This document shows positions 1 through 10,311 of a stretch of DNA of 64,000 nt, piece after piece (the first letter of the stretch is position 1; the number at the start of each line of letters is the position of its first letter). The notes beneath the pieces are model-generated. The model saw only the letters and a program-made list of their open reading frames with translations, was not told the origin of the DNA and ran no database searches. The translations under genes and the position numbers were made by a program. This DNA comes from Pseudomonas sp. ERMR1:02 (GTDB taxonomy: Bacteria > Pseudomonadota > Gammaproteobacteria > Pseudomonadales > Pseudomonadaceae): assembly GCF_002277815.1 (NCBI RefSeq), contig NZ_NKJI01000002.1:248001-312000 (forward strand), written 5' to 3'.

Positions 1-852
1 CTGACCATGCGGTACGTGTTGCAGGACGCTGCCGACCGCCTGGGCTTCGAAGACGTGAACATCGAAGAGATTCCCTGGCATGAGCTGCAGCCCGAGGATG
101 TGATCGCGCTGGTGGCCACCTTGCGCACCGATGGCTATGCGCCCAATACCTCGTCGCTATACGTCAATGCGGTGCGCGCAGTGATGAACGAAGCGTGGCG
201 CATGAGCCTGATCAGCCAGGAACATTTGTTGAAAATGCGCTCGGTCAAGGGCATTGCCGGCACCCGATTGTCCCAGGGGCGCAATCTTCGCCGCACGCTG
301 ATCCAGGAGCTGATGGAAGTCTGCGCCGCCGATCCACGCCCCCAGGGCCTGCGGGATGCGGCGATCATCGGGATTCTGTATGGCTCGGGAATGCGCAAGT
401 CGGAGTCGGTGAACCTGGACCTGAAGCAGGTTGATTTCACCGAGCGCAGCCTGCGGGTCACGGCCAAGGGCAACAAGCAGTTGATCAAGTACGCCCCGGC
501 CTGGGCCTTCGCCAAACTCGATGCCTGGCTGGAGTTTCGTCGTTCACAACTGAAGGAAGGTGAAGTGGACGATACCTTCCTGTTCAACCGCATTCGCCGT
601 GGCAGCCACATCACCCGCGAGCGCATTACCAAACATGCGATTTACTACATTGCGAGGCAGCGCGGTGCGCAGGTGGGGGTGAAAATCATGCCCCATGACT
701 TCCGTCGTTCGTTCATCACCCGGGTGATCGAAGAACACGATCTGTCGATCGCGCAGAAACTGGCCCACCACAGCAACATCCAGACGACCGCCAACTACGA
801 CGTGCGCGATGACAACGAACGGCGTCGGGCGGTGGATCGCTTCGATCTTTGA
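1..852 (+). CDS. Tyrosine recombinase/integrase, 5' end cut by window edge
   Basis: Site-specific recombinase that cuts and rejoins DNA through a tyrosine-3'-phosphate intermediate. The frame is open to the first base; the first visible ATG is at 7 (281 codons), shorter than the usual 300-330 residues, so the true start is probably outside the window. Counting from that ATG, a helical core-binding region (about 1-90) precedes the catalytic domain. The catalytic set is complete: Arg130 in GSGMRKSE, a Lys in TAKGNK (about 155), His230 and Arg233 in PHDFRR, His254 in LAHHSN, and Tyr264 in TANYD. No phage or transposon genes follow, and a REPIN-like repeat lies 36 bp downstream. It could be a resident integrase or the edge of an island to the left; the substrate cannot be told. 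Family assignment is secure, role unknown. Confidence 0.85.
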   Translation: MTMRYVLQDAADRLGFEDVNIEEIPWHELQPEDVIALVATLRTDGYAPNTSSLYVNAVRAVMNEAWRMSLISQEHLLKMRSVKGIAGTRLSQGRNLRRTLIQELMEVCAADPRPQGLRDAAIIGILYGSGMRKSESVNLDLKQVDFTERSLRVTAKGNKQLIKYAPAWAFAKLDAWLEFRRSQLKEGEVDDTFLFNRIRRGSHITRERITKHAIYYIARQRGAQVGVKIMPHDFRRSFITRVIEEHDLSIAQKLAHHSNIQTTANYDVRDDNERRRAVDRFDL

Positions 853-888
853 TCGTAATGCTGGTCTTGTGCTGGTCTCGTAACCCTT

Positions 889-990
889 GTAGGAGCGAGC
901 TTGCTCGCGATGGGCCTGAGAGCGCCGCGGTGTACCGGGCTAGCAGCGTCATCGTTGACGTCCATCGCGAGCAAGCTTCGCTCCTACAGG
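889..990. repeat. REPIN-like inverted REP pair
   Basis: Two inverted copies of a REP element (tgtaggagcgagcttgctcg and its complement) bracket about 50 bp of variable DNA between the recombinase and the 3' end of the iron-transport operon. Typical extragenic palindrome of fluorescent pseudomonads. It can form a long hairpin and may limit read-through between convergent units. Confidence 0.85.
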
Positions 991-1065
991 GGAAATGCGT
1001 TCGGACTCCCAAACAGGGAGGCGGCGGGCCCACGGGACAGGGTCAGTTTCAGCGCAATACGGGGT

Positions 1066-2136
1066 TCAAGGCTCGCTCAGCACGTGTGCATGGCCGATGG
1101 TCGAGACGTGAACGGCGCTGCCGGCCGGTGGCGCGTACATGCCTGAACTGCGCACCAGCAGTGATCGGCCCGAGTCTTCACCGGATGCCGAAGACTGCAA
1201 CTCCACCGTAAGTGTGCAGGTGTTGCCGCTGAAATCCCGTTCGGTCACCACGGCGCGGCAACCTGCGACTTCCGCGCTATCGGGCAGGGCGCTGGCCAGT
1301 TGCAATTGCTCGGGCCGCAGCATGATCTGCGCCGCGCTGTTGTTGCGGTGGTTGTTGACCGGTATTCGCCCCAGATCGCAATGGGCCCAGCCGGCTTCGA
1401 TCCGGGCAGGCATGACCACGGCGTCGCCCAGAAACAAAGCGGTTTGTTCATCCTCGGGGTAGCGGTAAAGATCCAACGGATGCCCGGACTGTACCAGCCG
1501 GCCGTGGCGCATCACCGCCAGTTGATCGGCGAAGGACAGCGCTTCACTCTGGTCATGGGTGACCAGGATGGTGGTGACGCCGGCCTCCGCCAGCAATCGC
1601 GCGACCAGTTTGCGCATGTTGGCGCGCAGGCCGGTATCGAGCGCCGAAAACGGTTCGTCCAGCAACATCAGCCGCGGTTGCTGCGCCAGGGCGCGGGCCA
1701 GGGCTACCCGTTGCTGCTGACCACCGGACAGCTCGTGGGGCCAGCGCTGGGCCATGCTCGAGTCCAGGGCGACGCTGTCCATCAGTTCAGCCACGCGTTC
1801 CTGTTTTTCGCGGCCCGTGGTCGCCAGGCCGAAGCCGATGTTGGCCGCTACCGTCATGTGCGGGAACAGCGCGCCGTCCTGTGGCACATAGCCGATCAGG
1901 CGTTGATGCGCCGGCACCTCATGGGTGCTGTCGACCAGGGTCTGGCCGTTGAGCGACAGGTATCCGGAATCGGGGAACTCGAAGCCGGCGATCATCCGCA
2001 GCAAGGTGGTTTTGCCCGACCCGGAGGGGCCGACAATCACCGTGCGACTGCCGGTGGGCACCGAAAGGCTGACATTTTCCAGGGCTTTTTGCGCGCCGTA
2101 GGATTTGGAGATCGAATGCAGTTCTAGAGCGTTCAT
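1066..2136 (-). CDS. fbpC: Fe(3+) ABC transporter ATP-binding protein (FbpC-type)
   Basis: ATPase that powers import of periplasmic ferric iron. The N-terminal half holds a full ABC domain: Walker [10 protein letters not shown] (about residues 37-45), Q-loop in [12 protein letters not shown], signature LSGGQQQR, Walker B LMLLDEP and H-loop VTHD. The last ~115 residues form an accessory TOBE-like domain, as in the Fbp/Pot subfamily. At 356 aa the length fits. Its ATG overlaps the permease stop by 4 bp (ATGA), so it is the last gene of a minus-strand operon with the permease and binding protein. The iron assignment rests mostly on the binding protein; polyamine or phosphonate ATPases look similar. 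Confidence 0.85.
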   Translation of the reverse strand: MNALELHSISKSYGAQKALENVSLSVPTGSRTVIVGPSGSGKTTLLRMIAGFEFPDSGYLSLNGQTLVDSTHEVPAHQRLIGYVPQDGALFPHMTVAANIGFGLATTGREKQERVAELMDSVALDSSMAQRWPHELSGGQQQRVALARALAQQPRLMLLDEPFSALDTGLRANMRKLVARLLAEAGVTTILVTHDQSEALSFADQLAVMRHGRLVQSGHPLDLYRYPEDEQTALFLGDAVVMPARIEAGWAHCDLGRIPVNNHRNNSAAQIMLRPEQLQLASALPDSAEVAGCRAVVTERDFSGNTCTLTVELQSSASGEDSGRSLLVRSSGMYAPPAGSAVHVSTIGHAHVLSEP

Positions 2137-3734
2137 CGGCCAGCCGTCTTTTTGGATTGGTGATAAAGGATTCCGGTCAACGGAAGCGACAGCACAATCA
2201 TCATCAGGGCATAGGGTGCCGCGGCGGCGTAATCGATTTCGCTGGTCAAGGCCCAGAATCCGGTAGCCAGCGTGCGTGTGCCGTTGGGGGCGAGCAACAG
2301 GGTAGCGGTCAGTTCATTGGTGATCGCCAGGAACACCAGCGCGGCGCCCGCAGCAGCCCCAGGAGCAGCCAGACGCAGGGTAATCAGCCACAACGCCCGC
2401 GCCGGCGAACGGCCCAGGCTGCGAGCCATGTTTTCCAGTTCCACCGGCGCCTGGGCGATGCCGGCACGCAGACTCACCAGCGCGCGGGGCAGGAACATCA
2501 GCAGGTACGCCAGCAGCACGGTGATCGTGGTCTGGTAGATCGGCCGGGCAAAATGGATGGTCACGGTGACCAGGGCCAGGGCCACGACTATCCCCGGCAA
2601 GGAGCTGGTGATGTAGTTGCAGCTTTCCAGCAGCCGTTGCAGTCGGCCGGGCGAGCGAATCGACAGCCAGGCAATCGGGATGGCGGCGCAGGTGGTCAGG
2701 GCCGCGCCCGCCACACCGAACAGCAGGGTCTGTTCCAGTGCCGGCAACAGTTCGGTCATGTCCCAGACCTGCAAGCCTCCTGCAACCAGCCACTTGCCCA
2801 GGGTAATCAGCGGTACACCCAAGGCCAGGGCGCAAGTGACGATCTGCAAGACCAGCGCGAGTACCGTTGCCGGGGTGTTCAGGCCGACAACCCGTTGTTC
2901 CCGGGCACTGCCGGAACCGACGCGAGCATAGCGCGCATGACCACGGGCGGCGGATTCGGCGGTCAGCATCGCCAGGCAACACAGTGCCAGCACGCCAGCC
3001 AGCAGATTGGCGGCAGGTCCGTTGAAGGTGGATTTGAACTGATCGAAGATCGCCGTGGTGAAGGTGTCGAAGCGGATCATCGCGTACAGGCCGTATTCGG
3101 CCAGCAGGTGCAGGCCGACCAGCAAGGCGCCGCCGCAGATGGCCAGGCGCAATTGCGGCAATACCACGCGGAAAAACACCGCCCAGGGTTTTAGCCCCAA
3201 GGACTCGGCGACGTCTTCGATGGATGGATCGAGTCGACGCAATGTCGCGGCAACCGGCAGATAAAGAAACGGGAAGTAGGCGATGACCGAGACCAATACG
3301 CCGGCAAACAAACCGTGAATCGGCGGCACCAGACTGACCCAGGCATAACTGTGCACAAACGCCGGCACCGCCAGCGGCGCGGTCGCCAGCAACGACCACC
3401 AGCGCCGTCCCGGTAAATTGGTGCGTTCAGTCAGCCACGCCAGCGTCACCCCCAGCGCGATACACAAGGGAACGGTAATGACCACCAGCAGCACGGTATT
3501 GACCAGCAATTCGCCAACCCGTGGCCGGAACACCAGCGGCGCCAGCGTGGCCCAACCGGTTTGCAGGTACACGCCGATGACGAAGGCGATGGGCAGCAGC
3601 GCGAGCAATGAAACCAGCACCGATAAACCGACCACCCACGCGCCACCGCGGCTCGCGAAAATACCCCGTGATCGTCGACGCAGGTTGGCGGGTGTTGTGT
3701 CTATAACACCCGCCGGTAAGGATTCAGGCATCAA
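2133..3734 (-). CDS. fbpB: Fe(3+) ABC transporter permease, fused two-domain (FbpB-type)
   Basis: Inner-membrane channel of the iron importer, 533 aa. It carries two homologous permease domains in one chain, with about 12 hydrophobic segments. Each domain has an EAA-like cytoplasmic loop that docks the ATPase: [20 protein letters not shown] in the first half and [16 protein letters not shown] in the second. This tandem architecture is typical of FbpB-type iron permeases. The gene starts directly after the binding-protein stop (no gap) and overlaps the ATPase start by 4 bp, indicating translational coupling. ATG codons at 3734 and 3731 are both possible starts. Confidence 0.87.
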   Translation of the reverse strand: MMPESLPAGVIDTTPANLRRRSRGIFASRGGAWVVGLSVLVSLLALLPIAFVIGVYLQTGWATLAPLVFRPRVGELLVNTVLLVVITVPLCIALGVTLAWLTERTNLPGRRWWSLLATAPLAVPAFVHSYAWVSLVPPIHGLFAGVLVSVIAYFPFLYLPVAATLRRLDPSIEDVAESLGLKPWAVFFRVVLPQLRLAICGGALLVGLHLLAEYGLYAMIRFDTFTTAIFDQFKSTFNGPAANLLAGVLALCCLAMLTAESAARGHARYARVGSGSAREQRVVGLNTPATVLALVLQIVTCALALGVPLITLGKWLVAGGLQVWDMTELLPALEQTLLFGVAGAALTTCAAIPIAWLSIRSPGRLQRLLESCNYITSSLPGIVVALALVTVTIHFARPIYQTTITVLLAYLLMFLPRALVSLRAGIAQAPVELENMARSLGRSPARALWLITLRLAAPGAAAGAALVFLAITNELTATLLLAPNGTRTLATGFWALTSEIDYAAAAPYALMMIVLSLPLTGILYHQSKKTAGR

Positions 3735-4748
3735 TTAGAGCAGTCCCGCCTGAGTCATCAGCTCCACGGCTTTTTTGCTGTCGAGTTTCGAAGCATCGAC
3801 AGCGGGTGCGTCGAGCTGCTGCAAAGGCACCAGTTTGGGGTTGGATTGAGCGTTCTTGCCCACGGCGTATTCAAACGATTTGCCATCTTTGAGGATGGCC
3901 TGGCCGTCCTTGTCGGTGATCCATTTCAGGAACGCCTGGGCTTGTTCCTTGTGTTTGCTGGACGCCAGAACGCCGCCGCCGGAGATGCTGACAAACGCAC
4001 CCGGGTCCTTGTGCTTGAAGTAGTGCAGGGCGGTGTTCTTGCTGTTCTCGCCGGTCTTGGACTGATCGACGAGACTGTAATAGTGGTAGATCACGCCGCT
4101 GTCGATCTGCCCTGCATTGACCGCCTTGAGCACCGAGCTGTTGCCGCGGTAAGAGGTGTAGTTGGTTTTCATCGCCTTGAGCCAGTCGAGGGTCGCGGCT
4201 TCGCCTTTCTGTTGCAGAATCGCGGCAACGATGGCCTGGAAGTCGGCACCGCCCGGCGACGCGCCCCAGCGACCTTTCCACTGCGGCGCGGCAAGGTCCA
4301 TGATCGATTTGGGCAGCTGGGCTTCAGGCAGTTTGCTCGGGTTGTAGACGAACACCGTGGAACGCGCGGCGATCCCCACCCATTTGCCGTGAGCTGGACG
4401 GTAGGCAGAATCGATCTGCTCGAGTGTGGTTTTGTCGACCGGCGCAAACAGACCTGCGTTGTCCACCAGGACCATGGCCGGGGAGTTTTCGGTCAGGAAC
4501 ACATCGGCCGGTGAAGCAGCGCCTTCCTGCACGATTTGGTTGCCCATTTCGGTGTCATCGCCATTACGCAAGGTGACCGGAATACCGGTTTCCTGAGTGA
4601 AACCCTCAACCCAGGCCTTGGTCAGGCCTTCGTGCTGCGCGTTATACACCACAATGCCGACGTTATCGGCTGCATACACATGGCCCGCACTCACTAGAGC
4701 GGTCGCCAGCAGGGCTTTTTTCAGGAAAGACGGGATACGGGACATCAT
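3735..4748 (-). CDS. fbpA: Periplasmic Fe(3+)-binding protein (FbpA/AfuA-type)
   Basis: Periplasmic receptor that binds ferric iron and delivers it to the FbpB/FbpC transporter. Residues 1-26 are a Sec signal peptide (basic MMSRIPSFLKK, hydrophobic core, cleavage after GHVYA). The mature part reads as a bacterial solute-binding family 1/6 protein (VVYNAQHEGLTKAWVEGF at its N-terminus). A Tyr-Tyr pair in GVIYHYYSLVD matches the iron-ligating tyrosines of ferric-binding proteins. Length is 337 aa, or 336 from the second ATG. First gene of the three-gene minus-strand operon. A possible Fur site lies 70-90 bp upstream, consistent with iron-repressed expression. Confidence 0.88.
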   Translation of the reverse strand: MMSRIPSFLKKALLATALVSAGHVYAADNVGIVVYNAQHEGLTKAWVEGFTQETGIPVTLRNGDDTEMGNQIVQEGAASPADVFLTENSPAMVLVDNAGLFAPVDKTTLEQIDSAYRPAHGKWVGIAARSTVFVYNPSKLPEAQLPKSIMDLAAPQWKGRWGASPGGADFQAIVAAILQQKGEAATLDWLKAMKTNYTSYRGNSSVLKAVNAGQIDSGVIYHYYSLVDQSKTGENSKNTALHYFKHKDPGAFVSISGGGVLASSKHKEQAQAFLKWITDKDGQAILKDGKSFEYAVGKNAQSNPKLVPLQQLDAPAVDASKLDSKKAVELMTQAGLL

Positions 4749-4817
4749 GCGGTGAAAGCTCCTGTTTTTTTAGAATCGAGCAAGCAGACTCGACGGTAAA
4801 GACGTCGATTATTGTAG

Positions 4818-4836
4818 ATCAATAGGAATCATTTGC
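4818..4836. promoter_or_regulatory. Candidate Fur box upstream of fbpA
   Basis: On the minus strand the 19 bases read gcaaatgattcctattgat and match the classical Fur consensus at roughly 11 of 19 positions, including the central AATGAT block. They lie about 70 bp before the fbpA start in an AT-rich stretch. Position and function make sense; the match is only moderate. Confidence 0.4.
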
Positions 4837-4981
4837 ATGTTTAAGGGCGGCGAATTTAGAGGGCGGAATGTGAAAAAAACGTTAAATAAACGTTTAATCC
4901 ATGTCAGTCAATGGTTCTGGGAGGGGAAGTGAGCCAAGCGCAGGCACGGCATCGACACATAATTCGGGGAAAAACTCGGAC

Positions 4982-5071
4982 CTGTAGGGGCTGGCTTGCC
5001 AGCGAATTCCTGTCAGGCGAAATATCTTTCGACTGACTAACCGTCTTCGCTGGCAAGCCAGCCCCTACAGG
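4982..5071. repeat. REPIN-like inverted pair, ggggctggcttgcc subtype
   Basis: The sequence cctgtaggggctggcttgcc and its inverse flank about 45 bp. This REP subtype differs in stem sequence from the ggagcgagcttgctcg type common elsewhere here. With the fbpA promoter it fills the 4749-5082 gap between fbpA and the arnT 3' end; nothing coding is seen there. Confidence 0.8.
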
Positions 5072-5082
5072 GTGGTGACTTA

Positions 5083-6741
5083 TCAGGGTTGGCTTTGCGG
5101 GAAAATCAGGACTTGCAGGTTGCCACGCTGATAACGTTTGCCGTCGATGGGCAGCAGTTCCACTTCCTCAATTTCATCGACACTGTTGACCCGCATCACC
5201 ACACCGACCGAGCCCTTTTTGCGGGCCTCGGTCATCCATTGCCCGACGTTTTCCCTGGTGATTTTGCGCGATGCCATGGCTGGATCGCCGAGGCCGTACT
5301 TCAGCTCGCCGATCACATTGTAGAGATCCACTTGCGGACGCTTTGTCAGCCAGGACAACGCCGAGGCAGCACCGAGGTCGTTGCTGAGCAGCGATGTGGT
5401 CTGGTTCAGGCTGTCCAGATGCTCGGCTATGAAACGGTCGGGCATTTTACTATCGACGATCTGACGTGGCATTGCTGCGGGTAACAGCGCCACCAGCAGC
5501 CAGATGCCAAGGGCCGGCATTGCCCACAACTCCAATGGGCGCAGGACCTGCAAAGCGTTGGCAATGATCCAGCCGAGCAGCACGATGAACGCCAGGGACA
5601 GGCTGAACATCTCGGTATTCTCGTAGATCTCTTTGGTGCTTTGCAGATACAGCAACGCAATCAAGGCAAGGGTGGCGACGACAACGTTTAGCCAGCCGTT
5701 GACACGAATCGTCCGGCTTCGCGCCTGTTGCAGCAGTTCCATCACCGCATGCCCCATTAACAACGCCAGGGGCAACAGGCAAGGCATGATGTAAGTCGGT
5801 AATTTACCGCTGCTCAGGCTGAAAACGATAAACGGCAACAATAGCCAGAGCAACAGAAAGCCAAACACAGGCTGGCGCTTGTTTTTCCAGGACTGGATGA
5901 AGGTCGTTGGCAACAACGCAGCCCAGGGCAAGCTCGAGGCGACTAGTAACGGCAGGTAGAACCACCATGGACGAGCGTGTTGCGCATTATCGGCGGCGAA
6001 CCGGCGTACGTGCTCATTCCAGAAGAAGAAGTTCCAGAAATCCGGCTCCTGATGGTGGATCGCAATTGCCCAAGGCAAGCAGACCACTGCCGCGACAACC
6101 ACCGCCAGCGGGCCGTATCGTAACAATTCTTTAACGCGACGCTGCCAAACCATATAGGGCAGGGCGATCAGTGCCGGCAACAGCCAGGCGAGAAAACCCT
6201 TGGTCATAAAACCCATGCCGCAGGCAATTCCCAATAGAACCCAGGCACTCAGCCGGCTGCGAGTGGTGCGGCCGTCGATGGCAAACCAAAGTGAGACCAG
6301 GCTCAAGTTGACCCAGAGGGTGAATTGCGGATCAAGGTTGGAATATCCGGCCTGGCCGGCGATCAAACCGAAACTCATATAAAACAGCGCACAGGCAAAG
6401 CTCTTGCGCGGATCATTCCAGAATCGACGGGCTATCAGGTAAGCCAGCCAGACACTCAGTCCGGTGCTCAGTGCTGAGGCGATACGCACCCCGAACAGGT
6501 TGTCGCCAAACACGGCCTGGCCAATGGCGATCATCCAGTAACCGGCAATCGGCTTTTCGAAATATCGAATCCCCATAAAGTGCGGAGAGATCCAGTTGCC
6601 GCTGAGCAACATTTCCTGACTGATCTGGGCATAACGCGTTTCATCGGGAATCCACAGCCCATGGCTCATCAGCGGCAACAAGTAGAACGCGACGAATGCC
6701 GCCATCAAGGCAAGCACGGCCCAGCGCTCTGCAAATACCAT
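5083..6741 (-). CDS. arnT: ArnT-type lipid A 4-amino-4-deoxy-L-arabinose transferase
   Basis: Integral-membrane glycosyltransferase (GT83/PMT-like) that moves aminoarabinose from undecaprenyl phosphate to lipid A on the periplasmic face, which lowers binding of cationic peptides and polymyxin. The 552-aa length matches ArnT (about 550). Conserved features include the first periplasmic loop [18 protein letters not shown] with its acidic D-E pair, then [11 protein letters not shown], about 12 membrane helices, and a soluble C-terminal domain from about residue 430. It stands alone: arnBCADEF are not beside it, so it is probably the second ArnT copy (arnT2) found in some fluorescent pseudomonads. 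The Ais-like phosphatase behind it is also an LPS-modification gene. No clear Shine-Dalgarno is visible before the chosen ATG. Confidence 0.82.
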   Translation of the reverse strand: MVFAERWAVLALMAAFVAFYLLPLMSHGLWIPDETRYAQISQEMLLSGNWISPHFMGIRYFEKPIAGYWMIAIGQAVFGDNLFGVRIASALSTGLSVWLAYLIARRFWNDPRKSFACALFYMSFGLIAGQAGYSNLDPQFTLWVNLSLVSLWFAIDGRTTRSRLSAWVLLGIACGMGFMTKGFLAWLLPALIALPYMVWQRRVKELLRYGPLAVVVAAVVCLPWAIAIHHQEPDFWNFFFWNEHVRRFAADNAQHARPWWFYLPLLVASSLPWAALLPTTFIQSWKNKRQPVFGFLLLWLLLPFIVFSLSSGKLPTYIMPCLLPLALLMGHAVMELLQQARSRTIRVNGWLNVVVATLALIALLYLQSTKEIYENTEMFSLSLAFIVLLGWIIANALQVLRPLELWAMPALGIWLLVALLPAAMPRQIVDSKMPDRFIAEHLDSLNQTTSLLSNDLGAASALSWLTKRPQVDLYNVIGELKYGLGDPAMASRKITRENVGQWMTEARKKGSVGVVMRVNSVDEIEEVELLPIDGKRYQRGNLQVLIFPQSQP

Positions 6742-6986
6742 TTTGCGCGGATGGCTACGGGTCAGGGGGCTACAGGATCGGGTAGCGGGTGATTTGACGT
6801 CATGAGTCGGCCTTGGCTCAGAGTAAGTGATTTGATAGGTAGAGTGCGAAATCGCTCTAGTTGGAGACGAACAACTTCTAGCAGCGCTATGTAGCTGGCT
6901 GAGTCACCCAGATCTAGTGCTCAGGCATTGATGATTTGTTAGCAACTATTTCAGGAGTGAGTGTCGAGCTTATTTAAGGCTGAACA

Positions 6987-7730
6987 CTATTTATATGGCA
7001 GTGAACTCCAATCCTCGGCTTTAACAATGCCAAGCACTTGAAGCTGACCATTTTTATCAACGTGGACAAACAACGAACTGCCATATTCACTTTTTGGCGC
7101 ATGGTTGAAACCGTTCATGGCTTCGAAATCGCTGATGCAACCGCTATGGGTCACCAAGACCAGATTTCGATGGGCACGCTTGTGCGCCACAATGTCGTTA
7201 CGCCAAGTGCTGCCACAGTCGGCCAACCATTCTTGCGTCTGGGCATCTTTGCCAAACATGTAATGCGCGGTTTGTGCAGTGCGGGTGAGTGGGCTGCTCA
7301 AGACGTCGGCCTGAGTCATCCCCAGACTCACCAGGCCTTGACCCACTGCCTGCGCGGAGTCACTGCCTGCACGGGTAATACCGTCCGCCGGCCCCAGACA
7401 CGGATGGGTGGAGCGGTCGCAACGCTCGGCATGGCGAACCAACACGACCATCTCGCCGGCCTCCCATCCTTGAAACATTTGCGCCCTGACTGATGGTTGA
7501 GCGTTAACCAGGCTGATGGGTGATCTTGGCCACAAGACAAAGCCTGTCACCAGCGCAGTTATCAGCAGAACGCCGATGACAGCGACCAGTAGCTTTAAAT
7601 GACCTGCCTTGCCGAGGTTCGGCGGCAATTTGCGCGTTGAGGAGTGGACCAAGTTTTTCACCTGCTGAAGCGCAATCAGAAATTTTGTCACGCAGTCGCA
7701 TTCAAGTCGCAGTGCAGACTTGAGAACCAA
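6987..7730 (-). CDS. Ais/PmrG-like LPS-associated histidine phosphatase
   Basis: Histidine-phosphatase-superfamily enzyme resembling Ais/PmrG, which removes phosphate from heptose II of the LPS core. After a basic N-terminus comes one membrane helix (about residues 47-67), so the catalytic domain should face the periplasm. The nucleophile motif is VVLVRHAERCDRS (RHAER); a later VTHSGC supplies the second catalytic histidine, and SSPLTRTAQTA is the family's mid-domain Arg motif. The length of 247 aa exceeds E. coli Ais (about 200) because of the N-terminal extension; an internal start would shorten it. It lies 245 bp upstream of arnT on the same strand, and that gap shows no gene. Family secure; substrate inferred from the LPS neighbour. 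Confidence 0.72.
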   Translation of the reverse strand: MVLKSALRLECDCVTKFLIALQQVKNLVHSSTRKLPPNLGKAGHLKLLVAVIGVLLITALVTGFVLWPRSPISLVNAQPSVRAQMFQGWEAGEMVVLVRHAERCDRSTHPCLGPADGITRAGSDSAQAVGQGLVSLGMTQADVLSSPLTRTAQTAHYMFGKDAQTQEWLADCGSTWRNDIVAHKRAHRNLVLVTHSGCISDFEAMNGFNHAPKSEYGSSLFVHVDKNGQLQVLGIVKAEDWSSLPYK

Positions 7731-7889
7731 ACTAATTTGACAACGGTGTTGGCGGGCACAGTAAAGCTGCGCGGATGTTGGCGGGGTGAAATGATTGTGA
7801 AAAAAGTGTGAGGTGCTTTGTGCTTGTTACTGAGTTAGTTGTTGGTAATTGTTATCTTTTACTTGTATTCCGGTGGCATGCAAAAAGTC

Positions 7890-8018
7890 TGTAGGAGCGA
7901 AGCTTGCTCGCGATGGCATCGCCGCGTTTCAACAGATACACCGCGGTGGTCGCATCGCTGTAGGAGCAAAGCTTGCTCGCGATAGCACCGCCGCGTTTTA
8001 ACAGATACACCGCGGGTG
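7890..8018. repeat. Two direct REP units in tandem
   Basis: Units at 7890-7958 and 7959-8018 share tgtaggagc(g/a)aagcttgctcgcgat followed by a common tail (ccgcgttt, aacagatacaccgcg). Unlike the other REP pairs here they run head-to-tail. They occupy the 7731-8073 gap, whose AT-rich part (7740-7880) would hold the promoter of the Ais-like gene. Confidence 0.8.
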
Positions 8019-8073
8019 GCAGGCAATCACAGGCTTACGCCAAGTAGATCGCCGTTGAGCAAGGGAGCGACCA

Positions 8074-8619
8074 TCAGTCCGATGGGCAACCCGGCTGTGT
8101 TCTTGTGGCGGCCTGGCTGATCAATGCGGCCAGGCGTTTGACGTTGTTCTGCTGTGCCGCCACCAAATCATCGATGGACGGACCCGAAGGCGTCTGTAAC
8201 GTGCTGCGGCAAGGCAATAGGGCGTTATCGCCGGTGCGCAGGCGCCATTTCACATCGATCAGCCCGTACTGGCCGGGAATCGAATCGAAGCGCTGTACAT
8301 CCAGTCGCACCGAGACTTTGCGTTGGGGATTGCTGTTGACCATCTGATCGAGCAGGGCACTGCGCAATTCATCCACCAGGCTTGCACCCCACCATTGTGT
8401 TTCGAGGATGGCCATGCCCGTATTGCCCTGACGCACGACAATCTGTGGGCGATCGACCTGGGGCGGGACGATAAGGCTCTCGATCTGGATATCGGCAGTG
8501 GTCCTTGCATTGCCGCTCATCCGGGCCGGGGTCAAGGTGTGGAACTGTATCGGGTCACTGCGGCAAGCGGCGAGCAATGACAGCACAGCGATCAACGTAA
8601 CCTTCAGCGGAAAAGCCAT
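8074..8619 (-). CDS. pqiC: PqiC outer-membrane lipoprotein
   Basis: Outer-membrane lipoprotein that caps the PqiB periplasmic tunnel in the PqiABC lipid-transport system. Signal peptide and lipobox LLAAC are visible, then about 165 residues of ABC-transport auxiliary lipoprotein type. An ATG at 8640 overlaps the pqiB stop (ATGA), but the ATG at 8619 has AGGAG about 9 bases upstream and begins directly with the signal peptide (MAFPLKVTL), so 8619 is preferred. The longer form would add seven residues before the signal. Last gene of the pqi operon, 182 aa. Confidence 0.85.
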   Translation of the reverse strand: MAFPLKVTLIAVLSLLAACRSDPIQFHTLTPARMSGNARTTADIQIESLIVPPQVDRPQIVVRQGNTGMAILETQWWGASLVDELRSALLDQMVNSNPQRKVSVRLDVQRFDSIPGQYGLIDVKWRLRTGDNALLPCRSTLQTPSGPSIDDLVAAQQNNVKRLAALISQAATRTQPGCPSD

Positions 8620-8636
8620 GGGTGATGCTCCTGTGG

Positions 8637-10311
8637 TCATTTGCTCGGTGGCCCTTGCAGATCCATGGGCGCGGCATTTTCCGGACGGCCGCGGATCAGC
8701 GATTCGGGATGGCGTCCCAGGTAGTCCGCAAGGTCACGCAAGGATCGCGATGTGCGTCCAAGTTCGTTCAGGGTCTGATTCAGTTTTTCCCGTTGCGGCG
8801 AATCGTCGGCAATGGTCGAGTTGGCAGATTGCAGCGTCGTATTGGCCGATTGCAGGGTTTTGCTGACGTCAGTCAGAGTGTTTTGCACGCCAGGCAAAGT
8901 CTTGGCGTTGAACTGCCCAGACTTTTGCGCAGTTCCACAAGGTTGCTGTCCAGGTTGCCGGCGATCCGCTCGATGGGCAGCGCATTGATCTTGCTGACCA
9001 TGGCTTCGAGTTTTTCCTGCAACTGTTCGAGGCTGCCGGGAACGGTCGGAATGCTGGGCGGGCGGGCGTTCGGATCGAAGGCAACCTTCTCCGCTTTGGG
9101 GTAAAATCCAGTGCGATGTATAGCTGGCCGGTCAAGAGGTTGCCGGTTCGGGCCTGGGCGCGCAGGCCGTTGTCTATGAACGTTCCGATCAGCCTTACGC
9201 CAGCGGCTTCATCGTTAGGGTCATGATTCAACTCCTTGAGCATCTTGGTGTGGGCCTGACCCAGACGCTGCGGATAAATCACGATGCCGACGTTGATCGG
9301 GAAACTGCGTTTTTTTGCGTCGAAGTCCAGATTGACCGACACCACTTTGCCGATTTCCACGCCGAGGAACTCCACCGGCGCATCGACCTTGAGCCCGCGC
9401 AGTGCCTGATCGAAACGCAAGGCCAGGAACTGCGGCTTGCCATTGGGTGGGGCGAGGGCGCTTTGCTGGTCGTCGAACAGTTCGTAGGCATACTCTTCCG
9501 GGGCCGGTTTATCGTTGGGGCTATATTCCGGTGCGCGAAAGGCGATGCCACCGACCAAAATGGCGGACAGGGACTCGGTCTTGACCGCAAAACCGTTGGC
9601 GCCGACGTTCACGTCAATCCCGCTGGCATTCCAGAAACGGGTGTTTTCGGTGACGTAGGCGTCGTTGGGCGAATGAATGAACAAATCGATGTTCACCCCT
9701 TTGCCGTCGGGGTCCAGGGCGTAGGCCACGACCTGACCCACCGGAATCTTGCGGTAATAAACCGGCGACCCGATATCCAGCGACCCGAGGTCCTGGGTAC
9801 GCAGGCTGAAGCGCTTGCCTGGTTCGCCGTAAGTAATGGGTGGTGGATTCTCCAGGCCCTTGAAGTTCTTCTTCCGGGCATTGGCCTGGCCGATGTCGGC
9901 GCCGATGTAATCGCCGGACAGCAGGGTATCGATGCCCGATACACCACCGGCGCCAATACGCGGACGCACTACCCAGTATTGCGAGTCTTCGCGGGTAAAA
10001 GTTTCCGCCTGCTTGGCTAGTTTGATGGTGGCATTGACACTTTTGTGGTCATCGCTCAGTTCCACGTCCGTGACGTGACCGATCACCACGTTGCGGTATT
10101 TGACCTCGGTCTTGTTCGCCGTCAGGCCGTCACCGGTCTTGAAGGTGACGGTGATGGTCGGCCCTTCCTGCATGATGCTGTGCACCACCAGTGAAATCCC
10201 CACCAGTACTGCGACGATCGGCACGATCCAGACCAGCGACACGCTGAAACGGCGGGTCTTGATGGGCGCCTGGCCAGGGGCTTGCGGCCCGTCAATGGCT
10301 TGTTGCTTCAT
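8637..10311 (-). pseudogene. pqiB: PqiB MCE-domain intermembrane transport protein, two frameshifts
   Basis: Inner-membrane-anchored periplasmic protein whose stacked MCE rings and C-terminal helices form a lipid tunnel between the membranes. N-terminal helix at about residues 22-42 (SLVWIVPIVAVLVGISLVV), three MCE/MlaD repeats to about 410, then a coiled-coil tail (LQSANTTLQSAN). The frame breaks twice by single-base loss: in the run at 9095-9101 (TPK should continue AEKVAFDPNA) and in the triplet at 8916-8918 (KSLG should continue QFNAKTLPGV). Restoring both gives about 558 aa, near E. coli PqiB (546). Homology is perfect outside the two sites, so sequence error is likelier than decay. The start at 10311 has GAGGAGG upstream and overlaps pqiA2 by 20 bp. 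Confidence 0.85.

Noticed and set aside
1..1000. Prophage or integrative element starting at the recombinase
   Set aside because: No structural, replication or transfer genes follow; the next operon is chromosomal iron transport.
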